Assembly: GCF_027942865.1 (NCBI RefSeq)
Contig: NC_134515.1
Location: 3,604,839 to 3,668,838 of the forward strand
From: Odontesthes bonariensis
Lineage: Eukaryota; Chordata; Actinopteri; Atheriniformes; Atherinopsidae
Length of the DNA stretch: 64,000 nt
Reading direction: 5' to 3'
Shown here: one piece after another, positions 1 through 10,999 of the stretch
Layout of the letters: every line of letters begins with the position of its first letter
Position numbering within the stretch: position 1 is the stretch's first letter
Translations under genes and position numbers: made by a program
Notes under the pieces: generated by a model
What the model saw: only the letters and a program-made list of their open reading frames with translations
Database searches by the model: none
Told to the model about the DNA's origin: nothing

Positions 1-1808
1 TGTTACAATTAGAGTCGTATTAAAGAAAATCAATACTATCTAATCACATGTGTATTAACACTGTGGTCCAAACGTCACCGGCCTCGTCTCCCAACAGCTA
101 CAAAGTGAACTTTATTCTAAATGGTGTATTTGGATTTCTTCATGATTCGATTGGTTGATTATTGATTCAATATAGATCGAATTTAAAGCATGAATTTGAT
201 GATGTCATCTTCTTTTCGCTGATGTCCTCAAATGGCAGGAGCTGCAAAAGACCAGGTAAAAACTGAATTTCAGTCAGAAGAAATCAGCACCAAAATGTGG
301 CAGAAAAACCTTTTGTTAACACACTGTGAATGTGGTTTGATGGAAATAATCATGTCTTCTGCAGCTTTTTAGGAAACATGCTGAGGAATTAAATAAAATG
401 ACATAAAATGAAATAAATAACTGACAGAAATGGACTAGAATACAAAACATAAGAAAGGAACTATTAAACCAACACAGAAAAACACGGATCATGACAACCT
501 GTCATCTCACTTCATGGTGTTCACTGAGTTGAGTCACATGATGAATATCTCCATCACAACTGAGCCAGTAAAACTGACCAATCACGTTTCGTTTCGTCGC
601 TAAGTCATTGCTGTCCAGTTCAAACCCTCCATGTGGGACGCTGTGGTCACTAAACACGTCTTTTCTGTGCAGAAAAAGTGAACTACGCCCACTCTTGCTG
701 CTCCATGAGCAGCATTCTCATTGAAAACTGGCGTAAGCATCCAGGTGTTGGGTTAGAAGTAATGCTGATCAGAGCCAGAGCCCATAAATACCCCCGAACA
801 CTGCAGAGTCACTTGATGCGGGACTGAATTCTGATCATTTTCCTGTAATACTCAACAACACCAGATGTTAGTGGGCTTCACATTTCATCAAATCTTTCCA
901 TGACAGCTTAGAACCATAACTAGGTTTGCAGTTCAGTCAGATTTCTTATATTTGCTCAGACATGAACTGTAAATGTTAGCATGTCAAGCTGTGTAGCTCA
1001 CAAAGTTATGCGGTGGAACTACAAAAGTCAAGCTAGAGCTCATATTCAGCTGTGATTGTTGCAGCTGATCCTCAGCTGTGTTGGTGTCCGAGCCTTTGGT
1101 TCAGGTTGTGGAGCAGTTAGCGTCGCTCTCATTCTTTTTGAAGCTTCTCCAACTTCTACCCCAGCAGCATCTCATGTTACAGCCCCACACACATTTTAAA
1201 GCAGCTTCAGTACATTGCTGCCACCTGGTGGTATAAGCATTACCACCAGTGTAAACTTAGCAGCTTGTTTAATCACACTGTGCAGATCAACATGTGTTTG
1301 TGTGGAAGTTCAGCCACTAACGGATCCCAGAAATCAGCAGAGCTCTCTGTGTTGTCAGCAGCTTTTATATCTTTACAGCAGAGTCACTTCCAAACACCAA
1401 CGTGAGTCGGGGTCAATCTGAAATACCAGCTTCCAGAGAAAGTTGATTCTCATGATTGGAAACTGTTTTTGACCAATAAAGGTTCACTTGAATAGTCTTT
1501 CGTTTCTGGTTAATATAGAAAATAAATGTGACCTCATGGCTCTGTTTAACACTACCTGGTTTCAGTAAATAGTCCATGAAAGAGTTTTATTAGATTAGGG
1601 GTGGCAGTCACAGGTGAGCAGGCACCTGGGAGGGCGAATGGTTTTTTACCAGGGCAAGAGAGGCGACAAAGGCAAAGTTCTTTGTTCGTTTGCTTGGTTT
1701 GAAGAATAAACCTAAAGAAACAATTTTTTTTTTGCCTGGACAATGGACTCATTTATCCTGCGTAAATTCACTCCCTAGCTGTCTCAGTGGCTGTTGGATT
1801 TGATTTAG
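1..1808. other. Non-coding flank downstream of RBL1
   Basis: No gene is supported here. Short open frames, such as 1215-1421 on the plus strand, have no recognisable domain. A TATA-like stretch followed by a possible start region is seen around 780-830, but no gene could be attached to it. The same sequence recurs at 30425-32423. Copy 2 has about 190 extra bases at roughly 32010-32210 that copy 1 lacks near 1575. Confidence 0.7.
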
Positions 1809-1814
1809 TTTATT
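1809..1814 (-). other. Polyadenylation signal of RBL1
   Basis: AATAAA on the minus strand, about 25 bases after the stop codon at 1840. It is conserved in copy 2 at 32424-32429. Its position supports reading the last RBL exon straight through to that stop. Confidence 0.6.
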
Positions 1815-1839
1815 ATTGTTTTGTTTTTTGATTTTTTGA

Positions 1840-4800
1840 TTATTGACACTGAGGACGAATAGTCCATAAAAGGCCTTTAAAGTACTTACATATGCATATG
1901 TAGGTCACCTCCAGGTACTTGTATGTACCAACACAGGGGTCTCCAAACATTGAGTTGCTTGCTTTGACAGAACAGCTGCTTTTCCCATTGCAGCTGTGGA
2001 TGAAACAGGAGCTTTAACATGGACTGAGGGAACATGGGTGCCATTAGATGGAGGATTGGAGTAAAGTAACATTCTGTACCTGGCAGCAACTTCACTCGCA
2101 GGCCTTGAGCAGAGGATATTTTGGACCTGATCGGTAGGACGCCCAAAAATGCACGTGTTTCTGTCACTGCGTCCATAATCGGCCCCGAGGACAGATATAA
2201 CCTGCCCCTCACCTGACCAACAGAGAAGTTAGATACCCAGCTGGTGAAAGCAAGGAAAACACAAACATGTATATTTATGGCATCAATCCAATGCAAATAC
2301 AAGAATCTCACCACACTGAAGGTTTGCCAGAGAAAATTCACATGCTACACTTCGGACTGTTGGAGCAACAGAAATCACATGAGAAACAGAAATCATCTCT
2401 GTTCAGCTGTTATGAGTTCAGTTTGATGCCACAGACCTGCAGGGAAGCAGCCGTAGGTGGTGTCCAGGTACTTGTAGATGCCATGGCAGGGATCAGAGGT
2501 ACGAACGACGTGTGCATTGATTTCACACACTTTCTTACCGTCACATCTGCAGGAGCAAAAGGAAGGAAAAGAGCTTGTTTCCAGGTTTGAATAGAGGGAT
2601 TCAAGGTAAACACAAGAAACTTGTGCTAAAGAAAAATAAATAAATAAATAAATAGAAAGGACCAGGACTCAGTAAATAATTCCCAATACTCCCTATAATA
2701 TAGATCAGTGCTGACCAACATGTCATTGGCGTCATCAGGTGGGAACCTCCTTTCATCAGTGTTTAGTCTAGTTGGGCCCACGACACCTCTAGGAGGCTAG
2801 AGAGTGATCACTGGCGTTCCAGAGTCACTCCCCTAATGCCAGCCATCACTGCTCCTCACACCACAACCACCATCTTTTTTTTTTTCTTTCTTTTTTTTCT
2901 GGGCTTTTATGCCTTTAATGATAGGACAGTTGGAGAAAGACAGGAATGCAAGGGGCAGAGAGAGGGGGGAGACATGCAGCAAAGGGCCGCTTGGTGCGGG
3001 ACTCGAACCGGGGCCAGCTGCAGCGAGGACTATAACCTCTGTACATGGGGCGGCTGCTTAACCCACTACGCCACCGACCGCCCCAACAACCATCTTTTAC
3101 AGCCACAAGCTACCCCAGCCTCTCACCAACTGCACAACAGTCACAGCAGGGAGGCAAACCCTGGTTCGGGTAGGGGGTAATGAAAATATAGAGGATGCCA
3201 GAGGTGGAGGCAGGACAAGACACACCAGCAGATTCAGCCGACAAACTCACCTAAACAGTCCTATAATCACTAAAAATGCCAGCAAAATCCATACAACTCA
3301 CTCAAAGCCAATTCACCCAAAATGGCCGCCTGGTTTCAAAAGGATCACATGGGCCAAACCCTCCACTTAAATATCTTGAACTTCTTCTTTGCTTTTTCAA
3401 AAGTCTGTTTACCCTAAGTGCTTCCCCTGCTGGGCCCCAGCTGCTATTGCTTCTTCTAATCCAAATCCACTGACTGGATTTTACTGCTTCATCTGACACT
3501 TCCTTCACTATTTTCCTCACACTCTGTCCACTTACACCCAGCTCCCTCAACAATGAGACAACAGATTTTGCTCTGCTTCTGCCCCCAACTCCACATATCT
3601 AAGCTTTTTCCTTTCATATGCTTCCTCTACTAATTCCTCCCAAGGAACAGTCAGCTCTATGAAATAGACTCTCATCCTACTCCAAGACCACAGGACTATA
3701 TCAGGCCTTAGGTTTGTAGAGGCTATTTCCTGGGGAACAACAAGCGTATTTCCTAAATCTACCTGCATCTCCCAATCACAAGCATCCTCCAAGCTGCCGT
3801 GTCTCCTTGTCGTCTTATTAACTTTCTCCCCCTCTTGAACAAACTGAATTGCAACTCTCTTCACCTTAGACCTTCCTGAGTTTACCTGCCTTTGTTTATC
3901 TTCAATACCTGCAGCTAAGCTTCTTAATACTTGGTCATGTCGCCATGGATACCGGCCTTGTGACAGACTAACCTTACAACCTGACAAAATATGCCTTAGA
4001 GTTGCAGTACCTGAACATAATGAACATAACGAGTCTCCATTTACCCAGAGTTTTAGGTTCTGGGGAGTTGGCAATACATCATATGTTGCCCCTATCAAAA
4101 ATCTAATACTCCTTTCCTCCATACTCCACAGCTCTTTCCAACTAAGCTTTTTCTTCCCTACACGTTCCCAACTCAACCACCGTCCCTGCTTAGCCTGAGC
4201 CACTGCCTTTGCACCCCTTAACATTTCCTAGCTTTCTCTTCTCCTTGGGACCTGCTCTACTCCACACCGGTTTACCTGGGCCAGGCCCCAAGCCTCCCCG
4301 GCCTATTTGCACATTACCCACTATCTCTGCATGTCTAAGAGTTGCTTCTGCCTCCTGAGCTGCCATTCTTGGATTACACTATCTCCCCTTGGTTGGGTTT
4401 GGAACCACCTTACTAACTACCACATCTTTACTCCCAGCTAACAGGAGCTCTGTCCTAACTTTAGTACATTTAAACTCCTCTACTAGACTAGATACTGGGA
4501 GCTGGAGTATGCCTTTCCCATACAGTGCCATAGTACTTAAGCATCTAGGAACACCTAGCCACTTCCTAATATAAAAGCTAACTAATCTTTCCATTTTTTC
4601 TACAACAGATAATGGAATCTCATACACAGAAAGTGGCCACATCAACCTAGGAAACAATCCAAACTGCAGACACCACAGCTTCAACTCTCCTGGAAGCTCT
4701 GATTTATCTATTCTATCCAGTCCCTCAGCAACATCTTCACGAAACTGCACTGACTGCTTTCCATCATTCATGTCTGCCTGGTACCACCTGCCTAAACTCT

Positions 4801-7800
4801 TTACTGCCTTTTCCCTAATTATTGGAACGCTTTCTTCATCTATTACAAACTTTCTATAACTTAATTTCCCTCCACTTATTGAGATACGTCTAGATGTAGT
4901 AGGTTTGATTTTCATACCAGCCCACTTTAGATTTTTATTAAGTCTCTCCAGTATTCTCTTCATACATGGCACTGTTGTAGTCACTGACGTCATATCATCC
5001 ATGTATGCTCTAATTGGTGTAAGGCGCATGCCATCCTGACGTCTCTCTCCACCTACAACCCACTTGGAAGCTCTAATAACTATCTCCATGGCCATTGTAA
5101 ATGCTAATGGAGAAATTGTACACCCTGCCATAATGCCTATTTCTAGCCTCTGCCAACCTGTTGTGAAACCTGCTATACTTAGGCAGTCTAATATCCTGAA
5201 AATATGCTCTTACTAAGTTAACAACTATTACAGGCACTCTAAAATACTCAAATGCTTTCCAAATAAGGCTATGTGGCACTGAACCAAATGCATTTGCTAT
5301 ATCCAGAAATATAACAGGCAAGTCTTTTTTCTCAATCTTGAATCTGATGCCAAATCATGCTAGTGTGCTCTAAACACCCTGCGAAACCTGGTATTCCTGC
5401 CTTCTGCACAGTAGTATCTATTAAGCTATTCTTTTTTAAATAACTAGCTAATCTCTGTGCAACCAAACTAAAGAAAATCTTCCACTCTACATTTAGGAGA
5501 GAGATCATCCGGAACTGACTCAGGTCCGAGGACTCTTTCTCCTTTGGAATAAGAACACCTACTGCCCTATGCCATGCTCTAGGAATAACCTGTTTCTCCC
5601 AAACTATTCTTAATTGCCTCAACAAAAACTTTAGGATATCAGGTGCACTTTTATAAACCCGGTAGGGGACTCCATTTGGCCCTGGGGCCGACAAAGCCTT
5701 TGCACGCCTGACTACCTCCTCAACCTCCTTCCACCTAGGTGGTCTAACGTCCATCTTATGAGCTATCTCTCCTAATGGTGGCATGTCAGGTGGAAGGCCT
5801 ACTACTCTACGCTGCTCAAGATCTGAACATGTATTTCTTAGATACTCTTCCACCTCTGACTTTGTTGCCTTACGCTGCCCTCCCTTTTCCTGGTTAAACA
5901 ATCCTTTAACAAACTTGAACGGGTCCCTATAAAATGCCGTCCTTACATATTCTTTCTTCTTTCTCTTTTTCCTAATATTTTCCGCCCTTCTGAGTATTGC
6001 TAGCCTGCCTCTCGATTCTTCCTGCAAAACATTAATTCCCTCTTTCTCTTCTTCTATAGCTTTTTTCCACTGCTTTCTTAAATTTCTTCTTTCTTTAACC
6101 AATTTCTCCATCTCTTTTTGCCGTCTAGACTTACCTAAATGTACTGTTTCAACCCTATTTTCATCTTGCACCCAAATCTCTCTACACCATAGGAATAAAT
6201 TATATCTCCCATCTTCTCTAGCCTATCGCTTGCATTTCCTCCCAACCTACCCAATATTATTGACAAATCTTTATTGACTGCCTCCCATTCTTTGTTACTA
6301 TTTGCCCTAGGCCACTTAACTCTAGCTTTCTGCTCCATATTTCTCTCTCTAACCGGCCTGTTCACCTCAGTATCAGCTGCATCCCTTCTTAGAACCTCCT
6401 CCTCCCCCTCCGTAGCTGTGTTATTGATATCCTTCGGACTGTGGTTTTCTACCTGCCGCTGGACTTCATCCGACTTACTCGACTGACTTCTTAAAAAGTA
6501 CTGATCGATTCGGCCACACTGCCCTTCCTTTACCACACATCTCTTTCTTCCCTGATGCATTTTAAGGCCTCTAACTGATGTTTCTTTCTGCCAGCCACAA
6601 GGACAAACCTGGAGCTTACTTCCCTCTGGTCTACCACTTTTATTTACGCTCTCTTTCCTCTGAGAATTGTTCTGGTCAGTTCTAGCCCTAGAGAATAGGT
6701 CCGTGCCCCTATCCTTCACTGAGTCGTGTATTCACCTCATAGTCATGTTCGTTCCAGGGAAGTGAATTGATTACAGATTGATCTCTGGTGGGCCTGTTAC
6801 TGTTTAATTTCAACATCATTAGGAATGTTGTCCCACCAAAAATGAGCGGTTGCTCAATTTGTCTCAGAATTTTTCATCCCACCACATGTCATCCATCACT
6901 TGGCTGCTTCAGCTGTTTATTTATCGCTTTAACTTTGATTCATTTCCAACTCCGTTAGCTCCTTTTAGTCAAGTTAAACCTCTGCTGCTTGTCAAATTCA
7001 AACATTTTCAATGAGTGTGCGACTCATCTGGTGGATTGATTCTGCGTCGTCATGGCAACTGTACCTTTTTTTCAGGACACCCACAGTGCCTTTCTGAGAG
7101 CACTTTGTGTTGGTGAGCTGCTCTGAAGGTCTGCCCTCACTGCAGGTCTCTGTGTCCAAACGTCCATACAGAGCTGACTGCACGATGATCACGCCATCCT
7201 CTGTTTCACAGAAAACACAGGAAGAAGATTTAATAATCCCAATCATCTTTATTTGATCCCAATAAAACTTCATTTTTCCATCACATAAAAAAGAAAATTA
7301 ATTAAATAAATTAAAATAATTCAAATCTCTTGAAGTGAAAATGTATGTCAAGTAGATAATGGTGTAAGACCCCTTAAATAACTTATAGAAATAATAACTG
7401 TCTATGTTTCATTTATGTTTTATCAAGAAATCCAACATCTAAGCTTCCTGGTTTTACATCAGCCTCAGTTTCTTTCAGACAGACAGAGGCAGCTCCTGGT
7501 CCATGTGAGTTCAGCTGAGTTCTCTGCACAGACGCTGTCTTTAAGCTGCTTTAATGCTGATTCTGTGGTTATAAAATCAGGATTTTATTAGAGCAGAGCG
7601 ACAGTCTGGAAATGCTTTAAGTGAGCTGACACGTAGTCCTAATGGGCTGATTTTAGTCCCAGTTTTGAGAAAAGAAACAGAAAAATATGTGAATCAGAGC
7701 AGCTTTACTGGGAATTCAGCTGGATTAATAAACACTTTACAGTTTTTTCCTGAAAGATGCAGAAATATTAAACTTTTTGGCCTGTATAAAGCACCAAGCA

Positions 7801-10711
7801 CCATCAGTCTATTTATATATCTATGATTCATGTATTTTGTGTTTTGCATTTTCCTATGTTTCGGGGTTTCTTATGTTCTGATGGACAACCAGGAGGTCAT
7901 CCGGGAGGTCGGCCAGAGGAGCTCCTGATGATCCAAAACCACAGTAAAAACAGTAGAAAAACAAGGCCTGAGACATGGACATGAAACAATGATCCGACAG
8001 GGAATAACTGAAACCAAGGAGTTAATATACTGAGGGAGTAAATACTACAAAATAAAACAGGAAGTGAGCTAAATAAGGAGTAAGAATCTATCTATCAGTC
8101 TATCTAAGATAAGATGAGAAGTAAGAATAGAATCGACTTGTTCACTTTGACTTGTTTTCCAGCAAACTTTTGAGTCTGTGCTGGAGCTGCTCAGTCGTAC
8201 CGCAGCTCATGCGCTGGACATTGTGACTGTCATCGCAGGTGATCACTCTCTCTGTGGTTATGGCGGTCCCAGCGAAGGGAAACGGCTCTTCGGCTCCGGC
8301 AAAACCTGGAATGAAAAGCAAAATGTTTGGTGAATAGTTACTCCATAAAAGAGAAAATATGTTGGTTATGGTGCTGAAGCAGCTCTCTCACCTACACTTT
8401 CTTTTCAGGTTGATATAAATAAATACATGTAGAAATATTTATTTCATTAAATGGTGGAGGGAGCTGCATCAACAAAGACTGCTGACAAGATAACAGATCA
8501 AAAGGTCAGATCTCCACTTTCTGGGTTAAGAGTCGCCTCCCTCAGCATTTCATTGTAAACTATACTACTCTGAATAATATGGCATGCATTAAAATCACTT
8601 ATAGAGTCAAAACAAAGCTTGATTAAGTGTAAAAAGTTTGGATTCCCTCCTGTGCCTCACAATGGCTTGGTTTTACAGTACAGAATGAAATGTGTATTGA
8701 CCTGAACACGTCAGCAAAGATGATGCTGCCAGCACTGAAAAGAGAAAAGAAACCTCAGTGTTAGTTGATTCACTTGTCCTGTTACTTCTGTTTAAAGCTG
8801 CTTTAGCATTGGGCTTTTCCATGTCGAGTCAGACAAATTAATTCCACTTCCCCATGAATGATGATGATCATGGTGATCACACCATCAGGCTGCAGTGAAA
8901 CAGTAAAGTCTGAGGGCAGAGACGAAGGAATGCAGGAACGGCTCAGATCACAGAGTCAAAACCTGGAGACATTTCAGTAGCATGAACTACAGCTTTCATA
9001 AGGAGGGTGAGAGGGAAACAGGTGGATGGATGATCAGAACATCCAGGATTTTTATGCACAAGGGTCAGTTTCACTGTGCTCAGAGTTTGTACTGAAACAG
9101 GAATTTGCATCATGTTTGCACCTTCACCATCAAACATCATGTAAAATCTTCATATCTTTAAAAATCATAAGGCTCGGTATGATTACTGGATTTCATCGTA
9201 GACTGTATCTTTGAAGGATTGAGATGACATTTGCTGTGAGTTGGCGCTCTATAGATAAAATCAAATTGAATTATATAATCACAAGTGAAAAGAAGAGACA
9301 GAGGTCCCATCACTATCCCCACCTCGGTTCTTTCTCTTTAACTTCACAGGCAAAACCTGAAGAAACAGAAAATACTTTCATGCTCACAGGTTAAAAATGA
9401 TCATTTGGCTCATGGCAGATTCAGGTTGTTTTTGTCTCTTTTAACACTCTGGAGTCTAAGAACCTGTTGGCTGGATCTTTGACACTTCTCCAAAAACACA
9501 TCTGTAACTTTGTGAGTTTTTGTCATTCAAACATATAAGTGACACCATTAAAAACCTTGAAACTTATACTTTTCAAATATATATATATATTAAAATAAAT
9601 TATATAGCTGGCCCTTTTTAAAGAGAGTGAAAAGAAATCTTTGGATTTTCTGTACTCTCTGACTGCAGCAGCCTCCTAGGCCACACCTATCGCTATTCAC
9701 ATGTAAAGTACCAGGTGATTGAGTGGCTATTCACAGGTGAGAACACGCCCCATTCAGCCAGCATAAACAGACAATTATCACATGGAGAGTGACAGGGGGG
9801 TGGGGGCAATCAGGGGTGTTACACACCCATCTAATTAGTATTCAACTAACAGAGACACTGCCTTGAGTTACAATGACTTTTTTACAGTTTGTGTGGAAAC
9901 AACAAAACATTTCTGACTGCACTTTTTACTTTTATGCAGCCAACACTTTTCTTTACAAGGTTCAACCTTCAAAAGTCTTGGCTGGATATATTTATAGTGT
10001 GTTTTCTTGCACTGTTTGAAGACCTCTAAAACTTGTTATTTGTACAGTTGTGTTTCCCCTCAATTTAAATAAAACTTGTTTGTATTACATTCACTTTACT
10101 CTTATATTATCTTTTGTTAGGCTTTTCAGAATACAACCATATGTGTCACTTTTGCATAGATGTTTACAGTTAGTTTAAATACTTGAAAATGTCAAGGTGT
10201 TGCAAACTGTCTCTGAAAGGCCTCAGACTCCAGAGGGTTAAAGCTGTGAAATAATTAAATATGCCTCATAAACACAAGTATAAGCATTTCATCCCCGACT
10301 AAACTTTTATTCATTCATTCATTTATTCATTCATTCATTCATTCATTCATTCATTCATTCATTCATTCATTCACACAATGTATCAACAGACCTTTCACAT
10401 AGAAGAATCCTCTGTGTAAATGAATAAGTTTCTGAATACCTTTTAGCTTTCATGGCTGAGATTTTTTTCAATGATGTGACGTTAAAACTTTTTTCCATCG
10501 CAGAAAAAAAGAAAAATGAATCAAGTGATTTAAAATAAGTCAAATCTCTTAAAGTGTAAACACATGTCAGGTAGATGATGGTGTAAGACCCATTAAAGAA
10601 CGTATAGAAATAATAATTTCCTCTGTCTCCTTCTATGTTTTATCAATAAATCAAACATCTACAGTCAGCTGTGTACTTACGCAGTGAGATGCTCAGTCTG
10701 GTGCAGAACAT
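1840..10711 (-). CDS. L-rhamnose-binding lectin, two SUEL domains (RBL1)
   Basis: Secreted lectin; known family members bind L-rhamnose/galactose on microbial surfaces. Exons on the minus strand: 10711-10681, 8734-8702, 8305-8201, 7200-7065, 2546-2437, 2356-2312, 2212-2080 and 1993-1840. All junctions are GT-AG, and the total of 747 bp gives 248 aa. The start is the ATG at 10711, which opens a hydrophobic signal peptide (residues 1 to about 21). SUEL domain 1 spans about 40-135 and domain 2 about 139-231. Both hold the hallmark YGR (68-70, 166-168) and DPC (120-122, 216-218) motifs and the cysteine pattern. Each domain is split over three exons at matching places. Intron 4 (7064-2547) contains a SINE and a LINE. 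The C-terminus reads 17 residues past the last domain; a perfect GTAAGT at 1889-1884 leaves open a spliced alternative end. Paralogue of RBL2. Confidence 0.9.
2872..3084 (-). mobile_element. tRNA-derived SINE in RBL1 intron 4
   Basis: The minus strand has a pol III B box, GGTTCGAGTCC (3009-2999), and an A-box-like TGGCGTAGTGGGT (3073-3061) near its 5' end, then a non-tRNA body and an A-rich tail. Flanking direct repeats of about 14 bp resembling AAC-ACCATCTTTT border it. It is also present in copy 2, so it predates the duplication. Only the promoter boxes are tRNA-like; it is not a tRNA gene. Confidence 0.85.
3250..6720 (-). mobile_element. Broken RLE-type non-LTR retrotransposon in RBL1 intron 4
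   Basis: The minus strand encodes, in order, a CPCGW...H...C zinc finger near 6620-6550, reverse transcriptase blocks (SVPHSLIW near 5280; catalytic YMDD near 5000), a C-x2-C-x7-H-x4-C knuckle ([17 protein letters not shown], near 4040-3985) and a restriction-like endonuclease core (RPDIVLW...YFIELTVPW, near 3700-3640). This arrangement is that of the R2/NeSL/Hero-type RLE group; the exact family is not assigned. Several frameshifts and stops break the frame. About 78 bp of the endonuclease region present in copy 2 are missing near 3560, and about 27 bp are missing near 4228. It is a pseudogene sharing its insertion site with copy 2. Confidence 0.85.
9445..10237. mobile_element. piggyBac-like MITE (A1), RBL1 intron 1
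   Basis: Flanked by TTAA on both sides (9441-9444, 10238-10241) with inverted ends CACTCTGGAGTCT / AGACTCCAGAGGG. It encodes no transposase. Three relatives lie at 14267, 41174 and 45943. TTAA targets are the signature of piggyBac-type transposition. Confidence 0.8.
10308..10374. repeat. (ATTC)n microsatellite
   Basis: ATTC tetranucleotide run with one ATTT interruption near its start, in RBL1 intron 1. Copies of the same tract occur at 15128-15194 and 42035-42105. Confidence 0.95.
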
Positions 10712-10768
10712 GGTGTCAGGAGATGTGGTCGGAGGTGCTGAAATGAAGGGGATGAAAAAGACTCCGGC

Positions 10769-10776
10769 TATTTATT
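10769..10776 (-). promoter_or_regulatory. TATA-like box of RBL1
   Basis: The minus strand reads AATAAATAG about 58 bases before the RBL1 ATG, a distance that fits a TATA element with a short leader. The same sequence precedes RBL2. No transcript evidence is available. Confidence 0.5.
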
Positions 10777-10999
10777 CTGCTGGGGTTAGAGCCATCTTAC
10801 GACACACGAATACAAAGTATGGGGAAATAATCTTTTACTGACGTGTTGCATAGATTAAATCAGAAAACAAAAATGCTGTAACTGGTCCAAGAAAACCAAA
10901 ATGCCATGAAGTGAACATCAGTTACACAACAAAAACATCACCTGAACAAATGTGCAAAAAAAGGAAGATATTTCTGCATGTTTCGAAAGAGGGACAATT

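Noticed and set aside
780..830. Possible TATA promoter
   Set aside because: No coding exon could be linked to it on either strand.
1215..1421. 68-codon plus-strand open stretch conserved at 31645
   Set aside because: Conservation is explained by the duplication; no signal, domain or splice context was found.
1886..2341. 151-codon minus-strand open stretch
   Set aside because: It runs in another frame across RBL1 exons and introns; the spliced SUEL frame explains the conservation. The same holds at 32494-32949.
2915..3106. Minus-strand open stretch and tRNA-like boxes
   Set aside because: They belong to a SINE; only the promoter boxes are tRNA-like and the sequence cannot be read as a complete tRNA gene.
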